NCBI GenBank assembly: GCA_023404705.1
Contig: JAEYAU010000170.1
Coordinates: 1-64,000, forward strand
Direction: 5' to 3'
DNA from: Pseudomonadota bacterium
GTDB lineage: Bacteria > Pseudomonadota > Alphaproteobacteria > Rhizobiales > Xanthobacteraceae
Length of the DNA stretch: 64,000 nucleotides
In this document: positions 1 through 7,210 of the stretch, in pieces
How the letters are laid out: every line of letters starts with the position of its first letter
Position numbering within the stretch: the first letter of the stretch is position 1
Program-made: the position numbers and the translations under genes
Notes under the pieces: generated by a model
What the model was told of the DNA's origin: nothing
The model's input: only the letters and a program-made list of their open reading frames with translations
Database searches by the model: none

Positions 1-22
1 CGCATCGATCCGAACGCCAGCG

Positions 23-54
23 GCTCTGCCGTGGACTGCCATCCGCGGCAGAGC
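23..54. terminator. Hairpin at window start
   Basis: A perfect 9-bp inverted repeat (GCTCTGCCG / CGGCAGAGC) with a 14-nt loop. It has no following T tract, so it could be a terminator of a gene left of the window or part of a dispersed repeat. No coding sequence is visible in the first 180 bases. Confidence 0.3.
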
Positions 55-93
55 ATTCCTCTCGGAACTCTCTCAGAATAGACGAAGTCGATG

Positions 94-177
94 CTACAAG
101 GGCGCAATAGCGAAGCGTATTGCGCCATCTGAGTCTCGTCGGCGCAATACGGCGCTGCGCGCCCATTGCGCCCTACA
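94..177. repeat. Dispersed palindromic element, GGCGCAATA type
   Basis: Two successive inverted repeats share the arm GGCGCAATA: arms at 101-109/118-126 and at 141-149/165-172. The outside boundaries are CTACAAGG and CCCTAC. The design, nested arms bounded by CTAC/GTAG-like ends, resembles the GTAGGGTGGGC elements at 38008 and 44196. It lies just beyond the stop codon of the flavin oxidoreductase and may act as a transcript end. I recall similar repeats from Bradyrhizobium-type genomes; copy number cannot be judged here. Confidence 0.6.
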
Positions 178-180
178 GGT

Positions 181-1284
181 CTACTCCGCGGCCACCTTCT
201 TGCCGATCGCGGCATTCACCTTGGGCAACACCTTCTCGGCGAGCAGCACCATGTTGCGGCGGCCGAGCTCGCAGTCCTTCCAGTCCTTGCCGGCGAGCAG
301 CAGCGTGCCGAAGTCGCCCACTTCCTCGCGGAAGGCGAGGATCTGATCCACCACGCGCTCGGGCGAACCCCAGAAGATGAGCTCCTCGCAGACGCCGTCG
401 AGCGTCACCTCGTGGTCGGGCTGCTCCATGTGGGTCTTGAACAGGTTTTGCCGGCCGCCGCGGTTCAGCTTGGTGAAGAGCTGGCTGTAGTAGTAGCGGT
501 ACGGCCCGTTGGGATCCGTCGCGTAATCCCGCGCAGTCTTGTCGTCATCGGCGACGAAGATGCTCTTCGCGACGCGCCAGTTCTTCGGATCGGCGGGGCG
601 ACCTGCGCGCGCGCAGCCCTCGACGTATTTCGGCCAATGACTCTTCACCCACTGCGGCATCAGGAAGTTCGCCGAGATCGGATCCCAGCCGCGTGCGGCG
701 GCCTCGGTGACGCCCTTCGAGAACGGCGCGACAGCTGTGACGACAATCGGCGGATGCGGCTGCTGCAGCGGCTTCGGCAGGAAGCCCTGGCCGAGCTCGG
801 GGATGAACTGCCGGTCCAGCACGATATTCCAGAATTGGCCCTTGATGTTGTAGGGCGGCTCGCTGCGCCAGATCTCGAGCACCTGATTGATCGCCTCGAG
901 GAACATGGCATTGCGGTCGGCATCGAGATTGCCGAAGACCTCGGCGTCGGAGAGGAGCCCGCCTGGGCTGATGCCGAAGATAAAGCGGCCGTCCAGCATG
1001 TGGTCGAGCATCGCGATGTTGGCGGCGGTCGCGGCCGGATGCGCGTTCGGCATGTTGATGGTGCCGGTGCCCAGCTTAATGCGCTTGGTCGCCTCGATCA
1101 GCGTGCAGATGAACATCATGCACGAAGTGATGTTCTCGGCGCGGTCGGTGGTGTGCTCGCCCACATAGCCTTCCACGAAGCCGAGCTCGTCGGCGAGGAT
1201 GAAGGCCTCGCGGTCTTCGCGCAGGGACTGACGCCAGTCCTTGTCGAGGGGGTGGATCGGCATGGTGAAAAAGCCGAGCTGCAT
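181..1284 (-). CDS. LLM-class flavin-dependent oxidoreductase
   Basis: A 367-residue luciferase-like (TIM-barrel) flavin monooxygenase or oxidoreductase, expected to be cytoplasmic and to use reduced FMN or F420 from a partner. Family marks are the N-terminal strand MQLGFFTMPIHP, the GEHTTD segment near residue 43, the IKLGTGTINMPNAHP segment and the GRFIFGISPGG segment. This is the full length for the family. The ATG is preceded by GGAGGACGCG, a good ribosome binding site. It is divergent from a LysR gene across 115 bp, which suggests local control. Substrate unknown; neighbours suggest an aromatic or terpenoid-like compound. Confidence 0.88.
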   Translation of the reverse strand: MQLGFFTMPIHPLDKDWRQSLREDREAFILADELGFVEGYVGEHTTDRAENITSCMMFICTLIEATKRIKLGTGTINMPNAHPAATAANIAMLDHMLDGRFIFGISPGGLLSDAEVFGNLDADRNAMFLEAINQVLEIWRSEPPYNIKGQFWNIVLDRQFIPELGQGFLPKPLQQPHPPIVVTAVAPFSKGVTEAAARGWDPISANFLMPQWVKSHWPKYVEGCARAGRPADPKNWRVAKSIFVADDDKTARDYATDPNGPYRYYYSQLFTKLNRGGRQNLFKTHMEQPDHEVTLDGVCEELIFWGSPERVVDQILAFREEVGDFGTLLLAGKDWKDCELGRRNMVLLAEKVLPKVNAAIGKKVAAE

Positions 1285-1399
1285 CGCGTCCTCCGGGGCC
1301 GCTTTCAGCGGTCCTTCTTGGGGGGTAATGCCATGAATCTAGCTGCGCGCCGCCGGGCGCCGAAATAATATGTTCGGCGAAACGGGATCAGTTTTCTTG

Positions 1400-2347
1400 A
1401 TGGCCGGCAACATTTCCCTGCGACAGATCCGGGCCGTCATCGCGGTGTGCGAGGAGGGCTCCTTCACGCGCGCGGCCGACCGTGAGAATGCGACCCAGTC
1501 CGGCATCTCCCAGCACATCGCGGCAGTCGAGCGCGCGCTCGGGGTCAAGCTGTTCGAGCGCACCACCGGTGGGGTGAAGGCGACGCCGGCCGGCATGCGC
1601 TACTACCGCCGCTGTGTCGAGGCGGTCGGTACGCTGCAGGCCGCTTCCGAGGAGATGCGCGCGCTCGCGGGCCGCGTCACCGGCCATCTGCGCGTCGGTC
1701 TGATGCCGACCTTTACGCGCGCCGCGCTGGCGCCGGCATTGAAGGATTATGTGGAGCAGCATCCGGATGTCACCCTGCGCATCGTCGAGGGCTACAGCGC
1801 GGTGCTCACCGAGATGGTGCTCGCCGAGGAGCTCGACTTCGCGATCGTGCCGACCTTCGAGGGCCGCGTCGGCCTCAAGTCGCGGCTGCTCGCGCGCGAT
1901 CGCGAGATGCTGCTGTCGGGCAAGAGCCGCGGGTTGAAGCCGCTCAAGCCCGTGCGGCTGAAGGATTGCGCGCCGCTCAAGCTGGTGGTGCCGGGGCAAC
2001 ACAATGTGCGGCGGCGCAATCTCGACACCTACTTCCAGACGCACGGCATCGCGGTCGCCGAGATGATCGAGATGGACGCGATGACGGGCACGCTGGAGTT
2101 CGTCGCAGCGTCCGACTGGGTCACGGTGCTGCCGGCGTTGATCTGTGTGAACGACATCCGGCAGGGCGACATCGTGGTCAATCCGATCGTCGATCCGCCG
2201 CTGCATGCCGAGTTCATCGTCATCGAGCCGGCGCGCCGGACGTTGAGCGTGCAGGCGCAGCTGTTCCTACAGCGCCTCGAAGCCGAGGTCGCCCGCATTC
2301 GCAAGGTGTGGGGGCCGAAGCTGGAGGCCGGGAAGGGGAAGGCGTAG
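1400..2347 (+). CDS. LysR-family transcriptional regulator
   Basis: A 315-residue LTTR. The winged helix-turn-helix spans about residues 6-65 (SLRQIRAVIAVCEEGSFTRA, then ATQSGISQHIAAVER), followed by the inducer-binding domain beginning near GHLRVGLMPTFTR. The ATG at 1400 is preferred over an in-frame ATG at 1370 because LTTRs normally begin a few residues before the helix. It is divergent from the flavin oxidoreductase, so it probably regulates that gene and itself. Its stop codon abuts the stop of the convergent Gfo/Idh gene (TAGCTA), with no spacer. Confidence 0.9.
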   Translation: MAGNISLRQIRAVIAVCEEGSFTRAADRENATQSGISQHIAAVERALGVKLFERTTGGVKATPAGMRYYRRCVEAVGTLQAASEEMRALAGRVTGHLRVGLMPTFTRAALAPALKDYVEQHPDVTLRIVEGYSAVLTEMVLAEELDFAIVPTFEGRVGLKSRLLARDREMLLSGKSRGLKPLKPVRLKDCAPLKLVVPGQHNVRRRNLDTYFQTHGIAVAEMIEMDAMTGTLEFVAASDWVTVLPALICVNDIRQGDIVVNPIVDPPLHAEFIVIEPARRTLSVQAQLFLQRLEAEVARIRKVWGPKLEAGKGKA

Positions 2348-3325
2348 CTAGGCGATCTTCTTCCACGCGCCGCCGGCTTCGGCGGAGTCGAACACCGCCT
2401 CCAGCGCCGACACCGTGTGCAGGATGCCGGCATCGTCGATCTGGAACGTCCCCTTGCCGAGCGCGGCGGCCGCAAAGGAGTCGAGGTTCTGACCGATGTG
2501 GTTGGTCTGCGTGACATCGAACGTCTCGACCTTGCCGCCCGGATGGCAGATAGACACCTTGGTCTCGCTTAAGGACTCGGCCCACATCTCGGCGCCGTAG
2601 ATCGCGACGCGCCAGACAAAGCCGGGGGTCTTCAGGCTGGTCGAGAGCGTGGCGGTGGCGCCGTTGCGGAAGCTCACCATCGCGGTCGTGGTGTCGCCGG
2701 ACTCGAAGGGCAGGGTGCGGCGGGTCGAGAGCGCGCAGACGCGGTCCATCGGCCCCACCAGGAAGCTGAACGAGTCGAGCAGGTGGATGCCCATGCCGGT
2801 CATGCCGCCGGCCTTGGTCTCCTGCGGCGCGGAGCGCCAGTTGTCGAGCGGCGTGTTGGCCAGGATGTCGTGACTGTAGTTGCCTTCGGCGAACATCACG
2901 GTGCCGAAGGCGGGCGAGGAGACGAGCTCCTTCAGCTTGACGATCGAGGGCCAGAAGCGCCGATTGTGGCCGACGCCGAGCGCGACGCCGGCACGGCGGC
3001 AGGCCGCGATCGCGGCCTCGGCGTCGGCGCGATTGAGCGCGAAGGGCTTCTCGCAGAACACATGCTTGCCGGCAGCCGCCGCGGCTTCCACTTGCGCGCG
3101 ATGGCGCGTGTGCGGCGTCGCCAGCACGACAGCGTTGATCGAGGGATCGGCCAGCACCTCCTCGTAGGAGGTGCCGAGGGAGATCCCCATCTCGCCCGCG
3201 AAGTCGCGCGCGAGGTCGGGCTCCAGCGTCACGCCGCGGGTGAAGCGCATGTGCTGCGAGTCCTTGGCGGAGCGCACCAGCTCCTTCCCCCACCAGCCAA
3301 GCCCGATCATCGCGGCGTTGAGCAT
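2348..3325 (-). CDS. Gfo/Idh/MocA-family oxidoreductase
   Basis: A 325-residue NAD(P)-dependent dehydrogenase. The N-terminal Rossmann fold shows AAMIGLGWWGKE (GxGxxG-like), and the diagnostic EKP motif appears as CEKPFALN near residue 92. The C-terminal half is the alpha/beta substrate domain of the family (from about VGHNRRFWPS). RBS GGGAGAAG precedes the ATG. It is the downstream partner of the GST-like gene, 30 bp away, probably in one operon. Substrates of this family are usually sugars, inositols or aromatic diol-like compounds; the actual one is unknown. Confidence 0.88.
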   Translation of the reverse strand: MLNAAMIGLGWWGKELVRSAKDSQHMRFTRGVTLEPDLARDFAGEMGISLGTSYEEVLADPSINAVVLATPHTRHRAQVEAAAAAGKHVFCEKPFALNRADAEAAIAACRRAGVALGVGHNRRFWPSIVKLKELVSSPAFGTVMFAEGNYSHDILANTPLDNWRSAPQETKAGGMTGMGIHLLDSFSFLVGPMDRVCALSTRRTLPFESGDTTTAMVSFRNGATATLSTSLKTPGFVWRVAIYGAEMWAESLSETKVSICHPGGKVETFDVTQTNHIGQNLDSFAAAALGKGTFQIDDAGILHTVSALEAVFDSAEAGGAWKKIA

Positions 3326-3355
3326 TTTCTTCTCCCTGTTGAGCGGGCTTGACCG

Positions 3356-4018
3356 TCAGTGCGCCTTGCCTTGCGGCGCGCCGCGCTGCTTGAGCGGATG
3401 CGCGCGAGCGAAAGCGTCGATCGCGAGGCCGGCGTCGAAGACGCGCTTCACGGTCGGATAGGGTGCGAGGTCCATCTCGAAGAACTGCGCGCCGACCACC
3501 TGGCTGACCAAGCAGATGTCCGCAATGGTCGGCACGTCGCCGTGGCAATGCCGGCCGGTGTCGGGATCGCGCGAGAGGTTCGTTTCGATTGCCGCGAGGC
3601 CCTCGCCGATCCAATGGCGGATCCACTTGGTGCGCGCGGCCTCGTCGAGCTTGAGCTCCCGCTCGAAATAGTTGCGGATGCGCGGGACGATGAGCGGATG
3701 CGTGTCGCAGGCGACGATCTGCGCGAGACCGCGCACGCGGGCACGGGCGCGGGGATCGCGCGGCAGCAGCGGCGGGTTCGGGTGGATCTCGTCGAGATAC
3801 TCGATGATCGCGAGCGACTCGAACAGCGCGGGGCCACCGTCGTCGAGGGCGAGCGCCGGGATCGTCATCATGGGATTGACGGATTTGAACGCGGCCTCGC
3901 GCTGCTGGCCCTTGAGAAGGTCGATATCGACCTCCTCGTCGGGCGTCAGCTCCTTGAGATTGAGGGCGATGCGGACCCGGAAGGTGGCGAGCGATCGCCA
4001 GAAGGAGAAGAGTTTCAC
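3356..4018 (-). CDS. Glutathione S-transferase, maleylacetoacetate isomerase-like (zeta class)
   Basis: A 220-residue GST. The N-terminal thioredoxin-like half begins LFSFWRSLATFRVRIALNLK, close to the zeta-class SSCSxRVRIAL signature but with LAT in place of SC. The canonical NPMMTIPALAL and ESLAIIEYLDE glutathione-binding segments follow, then the all-helical C-terminal domain. Zeta GSTs isomerise maleylacetoacetate or maleylpyruvate in homogentisate or gentisate breakdown, which would suit a ring-cleavage block. The start is GTG, with GAGGAG about 11 nt upstream. Exact substrate is inference. Confidence 0.82.
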   Translation of the reverse strand: MKLFSFWRSLATFRVRIALNLKELTPDEEVDIDLLKGQQREAAFKSVNPMMTIPALALDDGGPALFESLAIIEYLDEIHPNPPLLPRDPRARARVRGLAQIVACDTHPLIVPRIRNYFERELKLDEAARTKWIRHWIGEGLAAIETNLSRDPDTGRHCHGDVPTIADICLVSQVVGAQFFEMDLAPYPTVKRVFDAGLAIDAFARAHPLKQRGAPQGKAH

Positions 4019-4137
4019 GGGGGGCGCTCCTCGAATTTTCGCGGAGCATAGGGAGCGCGATGCGGAGAGTCTATCTGGCTCTGGCGCCGCCGCGCGGAGT
4101 CGCGTAAACGGTCGCGCGTTTCAGCATGAGGATCGCC

Positions 4138-4695
4138 ATGGCGCGCACGCCCGAGTTCGACATCGAGAAATTCACGCCCGAGCAGAAGCGCGTGCACGAC
4201 GCGATCCTGTCGGGGCCGCGCGGCGTCGTGCAGGGGCCGCTCAAGGTCTGGCTGCAGAGCGCGGATCTCGCCGACAAGGCGCAGGCGCTCGGCGCGTTCT
4301 GCCGCTATGGCACGAGCCTGCCGCCGCGCCTCTCGGAGCTCGCCATCATCGTGACGGGCGCGCATTGGCGCGCCGGCTTCGAGTGGTACGCGCACGCGCC
4401 GCTCGCCGCCAAGGCCGGCATTGACGCGGCGGCGATCGAGGCCATCCGCGTGGGCAAGACGCCGACCTTCGCGAAGGCGGACGAGCAAGTGGTCTACGAT
4501 TTCGCGAGCGAGCTGATCCGCAACCGCGTGGTCTCGGACGGGACTTATGCGCGCGCGATCAAGGAGCTCGGCACCAAGAGCACGGTCGAGCTGGTCGGCA
4601 TCCTCGGCTATTACGGGCTGATCTCGATGACCATCAAGGCCTTCGAGGTGCCGGTGCCGGAAGGCGAGAAGGAGCCGTTCGCGGATTTGAAGTAG
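4138..4695 (+). CDS. Carboxymuconolactone decarboxylase-family protein
   Basis: A 185-residue all-helical CMD/AhpD-superfamily protein. The core helix pair is visible at LSELAIIVTGAHWRAGFEWY and HAPLAAKAGI. The CxxC of true AhpD peroxidases is absent (replaced by W..EW), so a decarboxylase or lactonase-like role in aromatic-acid breakdown is more likely than peroxide reduction. The ATG at 4138 is preferred over one at 4126 (four residues upstream). It is divergent from the GST gene and convergent with the GlcG-like gene; both stop codons lie in the palindrome TAGCGCTA. Confidence 0.85.
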   Translation: MARTPEFDIEKFTPEQKRVHDAILSGPRGVVQGPLKVWLQSADLADKAQALGAFCRYGTSLPPRLSELAIIVTGAHWRAGFEWYAHAPLAAKAGIDAAAIEAIRVGKTPTFAKADEQVVYDFASELIRNRVVSDGTYARAIKELGTKSTVELVGILGYYGLISMTIKAFEVPVPEGEKEPFADLK

Positions 4696-4697
4696 CG

Positions 4698-5132
4698 CTA
4701 CGCCGCGCCCACTTGCGGCTTCAACCCGGCGGCTTCGATGCCGGCGACCGCGCAGGCCTCGTCCTTGTCCGAGGTGTCGCCCGAAATGCCGACGGCGCCG
4801 AGCGTCGCGCCATCCGCGGCCTTGATCAGCACGCCGCCCGGGACTGGCACGAGACGGCCCTGCGCGATGGTGGTCAGCGCCGTGATGAAGATCGGCGCCT
4901 TGGCGGAGCGGTCCGCGAGCTCGCGGCTGCCGAAGCCCATGCCGAGTGCGCCCCAGGCTTTGCCATAGGCGATGTCGTAGCGCAGGATCCCAGAGCGATC
5001 CTCGCGCTTGAAGGCAACGAGGTGACCGCCAGCATCGAGCACCGCGACCGTGAGCGGCGCGAGGTTGAGCTCGCGGCCCTTTTTCAGCGCCGTGTCGACG
5101 ATGGTGCTGGCCTGCGCAAGCGTCACGGACAT
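4698..5132 (-). CDS. GlcG/HbpS-family haem-binding-domain protein
   Basis: A 144-residue single-domain protein of the GlcG/HbpS/PduO-C family: TVAVLDAGGHLVAFKREDRS at about residues 27-46, GALGMGFGSREL, PVPGGVLIK and GAVGISGDTSDKDE. Proteins of this family sit in many catabolic operons and bind haem or cobalamin, but their role is generally unclear. The ATG at 5132 is chosen because GAAAGG lies 8 nt upstream and the start then sits 1 nt after the stop of the upstream dehydrogenase gene, so the two genes are probably translationally coupled. Confidence 0.85.
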   Translation of the reverse strand: MSVTLAQASTIVDTALKKGRELNLAPLTVAVLDAGGHLVAFKREDRSGILRYDIAYGKAWGALGMGFGSRELADRSAKAPIFITALTTIAQGRLVPVPGGVLIKAADGATLGAVGISGDTSDKDEACAVAGIEAAGLKPQVGAA

Positions 5133-5133
5133 C

Positions 5134-6018
5134 TCAAGCACCTTTCTTCGACCAGTAGACGGAAAGGCTCGCGGCCTCTTTTTCGCCGAGCCCGTGACTC
5201 ACGGCTTCCTCGAAGCAGGCGAGCGTCTGCTCGACGATCGGCAGCTCGACGCCGCGCGCGCGGCCCTCGTCGCGCATGGATTGTAGGTCCTTGAGGCAAC
5301 CCACGACGTCGAAGGTGACGGCGCCCGCGTCCTCGCCCTTGAGCATCTTGGCGACGGTGGGCGCGCGCAGCTTCATCATGTTGGGGCCGCCGGAAGAGTC
5401 CGCGAGCATGTCCATGATCCGCTCGGGCGCGAGACCGACGGAGCGCGAGAGCGCGAGGGATTCGCCGAGCGCCTGGTAGTAGACCATCAGCGGCAGGTTG
5501 ATCGCGAACTTCACCAGCGCGCCGTTGCCGACCGCGCCGACATGCTCGAGCCGGCGGCAGAGCTGCTCGAGAATAGGCCGCGCGCGCTCGGCATCGGCGG
5601 GCTCGGCGCCCATGAAGCCGAACAGCTTTCCCTGCCGCGCCGGGCCCGTGGTGCCGCCGACCGGACACTCGACATAGCTCGCGTTTTTCGCGCGCACCTT
5701 GGCGGCGAGCGCGGTCTGCACCTCGGGGCGCACGGTGCTCATCTCGATGAACAGCTTGCCGGTGACATCGCCGGCGAGAAGGCCGTCAGAGCCGTGATAC
5801 ACGGAGTCGATCGCGGCCGGGTCGGTCAGGATCGTGATCACGGCATCGACGCGGCTCGCGAGTTCCTTCGGCGTCTTCGCGAATGTCGCGCCGGCATCGA
5901 GCAGCGGCTTCGCCTTCTCGGCGGATCTATTCCACACTGTGAGACTGTGACCCGCTTCGATCAAGCGCGCCGCGATCGCGGCGCCCATGCGCCCCAGTCC
6001 TGCGATGCCGATGTTCAT
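5134..6018 (-). CDS. NAD(P)-dependent oxidoreductase, 3-hydroxyisobutyrate dehydrogenase family (1)
   Basis: A 294-residue beta-hydroxyacid dehydrogenase. The Rossmann motif is IAGLGRMGAAIA at residues 4-15, the substrate loop is CPVGGTTGP near 119-127, and the catalytic lysine is K170 in GNGALVKFAINL. The ATG at 6018 is chosen because it places the Rossmann strand at the very N terminus. It is divergent from a second member of the same family (6163) and coupled to the downstream GlcG-like gene. Likely reduces or oxidises a short hydroxyacid or semialdehyde made by the pathway. Confidence 0.9.
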   Translation of the reverse strand: MNIGIAGLGRMGAAIAARLIEAGHSLTVWNRSAEKAKPLLDAGATFAKTPKELASRVDAVITILTDPAAIDSVYHGSDGLLAGDVTGKLFIEMSTVRPEVQTALAAKVRAKNASYVECPVGGTTGPARQGKLFGFMGAEPADAERARPILEQLCRRLEHVGAVGNGALVKFAINLPLMVYYQALGESLALSRSVGLAPERIMDMLADSSGGPNMMKLRAPTVAKMLKGEDAGAVTFDVVGCLKDLQSMRDEGRARGVELPIVEQTLACFEEAVSHGLGEKEAASLSVYWSKKGA

Positions 6019-6020
6019 GC

Positions 6021-6053
6021 ATTCACCCGCAACAATTGCGCACACGCGTGAAT
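6021..6053. promoter_or_regulatory. Inverted repeat in divergent promoter region
   Basis: ATTCAC (6021-6026) and GTGAAT (6048-6053) form an interrupted dyad directly upstream of the minus-strand dehydrogenase and 110 bp before the plus-strand one. It is a candidate operator for the divergent pair. The arms are short and no regulator is adjacent, so the call is tentative. Confidence 0.25.
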
Positions 6054-6162
6054 CGTTATCATGCGTTCTGTGCACTGCCAATCGCGTGGCTTGCGATGAT
6101 GCGCGTGCGTGTTACGGTCGTCGCAGTGGGGACTGGAAATGCGCGTTTCATAAGGAGAAATC

Positions 6163-7056
6163 ATGAGTGCGGGGACGAAGTCGGTTGGCGTCATCGGGCT
6201 CGGAATCATGGGCGGCGCGATCGCGAAAAATCTCGCGGCCGCCGGCTGGCACGTGATCGGCCACGACATCGACGAAGGGCGCCGCAACGAAGCCGCAGCT
6301 GCCGGCGTGACGATCGAAGCGAGCGCCGGCGCCGTCGCCGCGAAGGTGACGCACCTTCTCACGAGCCTGCCGAACCCTTACGCGCTCTCCAGCATCGTCG
6401 ACGAGATCCGCGCGGCGCGCCTGCCCCAGCGCATCATCGCAGAGCTCTCGACCTTCGCGCTCGAGGACAAGACCGACGCCCAACAGAACCTGCGCTCCGC
6501 GGGACACGTCATGCTCGACTGCCCGCTGAGCGGCACCGGCGCGCAGGCGAAGACCAAGGACCTCGTCGTCTATGCGAGCGGTGACACTGCTGCGATCAAG
6601 GGTTTGATGCCGGTGTTCAGCGACTTCGCGCGCCAAGCGCATGACCTCGGGGCATTCGGCAATGGCATGAAAATGAAGTTCATCGCCAACCTTCTGGTCG
6701 CGATCCACAACGTGGCGAGCGCCGAGGCGATGGTGCTCGGCATGAAGGCGGGGCTCGATCCGCAGCAGGTGTTCAACCTGATCTCGGCGGGTGCGGGGAA
6801 TTCGCGCGTGTTCGAGCTGCGCGCGCCCATGATGGTGCAGAACCGCTACGACGGCGACAATCTCACCATGAAGAATGCCGTGTGGCAGAAGGACATGACG
6901 GTGATCGGCGAGTTCGCGGCAAGCCTCAACTGCCCGACGCCGCTGTTCAGCGCAACGGGCCCGATCTACGCGGCCGCGATGTCGACCGGATACGCGATGC
7001 AGGACACGGGCGCTGTGTGCGCCGTGCTGGAAGCGATGGCGGGCGTGAAGCGGTAG
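6163..7056 (+). CDS. NAD(P)-dependent oxidoreductase, 3-hydroxyisobutyrate dehydrogenase family (2)
   Basis: A 297-residue beta-hydroxyacid dehydrogenase. The nucleotide motif is GVIGLGIMGGAIAKNL at about 9-24, the substrate loop is CPLSGTGAQ (120-128), and the catalytic lysine is K172 in GNGMKMKFIAN. RBS AAGGAG is 6 nt before the ATG. It diverges from a paralogue with which it shares family but not close sequence, so the two probably act on different hydroxyacids of one pathway. Confidence 0.9.
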   Translation: MSAGTKSVGVIGLGIMGGAIAKNLAAAGWHVIGHDIDEGRRNEAAAAGVTIEASAGAVAAKVTHLLTSLPNPYALSSIVDEIRAARLPQRIIAELSTFALEDKTDAQQNLRSAGHVMLDCPLSGTGAQAKTKDLVVYASGDTAAIKGLMPVFSDFARQAHDLGAFGNGMKMKFIANLLVAIHNVASAEAMVLGMKAGLDPQQVFNLISAGAGNSRVFELRAPMMVQNRYDGDNLTMKNAVWQKDMTVIGEFAASLNCPTPLFSATGPIYAAAMSTGYAMQDTGAVCAVLEAMAGVKR

Positions 7057-7143
7057 GGCGAGCGCCGCGCGCATTAGCTTTCCTTATGCCGCGGCCAAGA
7101 CCTTATTATTTGCCGGACCGTCCTCCCCGCGCGCTAGGCTGGC

Positions 7144-7162
7144 CCTCGGCGGCCGGCCGAGG
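7144..7162. promoter_or_regulatory. GC-rich hairpin in the leader of the CocE-type gene
   Basis: CCTCGGC (7144-7150) pairs with GCCGAGG (7156-7162) around a 5-nt loop, 48 bp before the next start codon. It could terminate the preceding dehydrogenase transcript or lie in the leader of the hydrolase gene. There is no T tract. Confidence 0.3.
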
Positions 7163-7210
7163 CCCAAGGCGTGCGCAAGACACGTCGGGCCGGTCGCGCG
7201 GGAGGATGAC

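Noticed and set aside
166..1368. A long plus-strand open frame covering the flavin oxidoreductase
   Set aside because: It is the antisense frame of a well-matched LLM-family gene and shows no family motif; high GC produces such shadow frames throughout the window.
4126..4695. AhpD-type alkylhydroperoxidase
   Set aside because: The CxxC active-site motif is absent.
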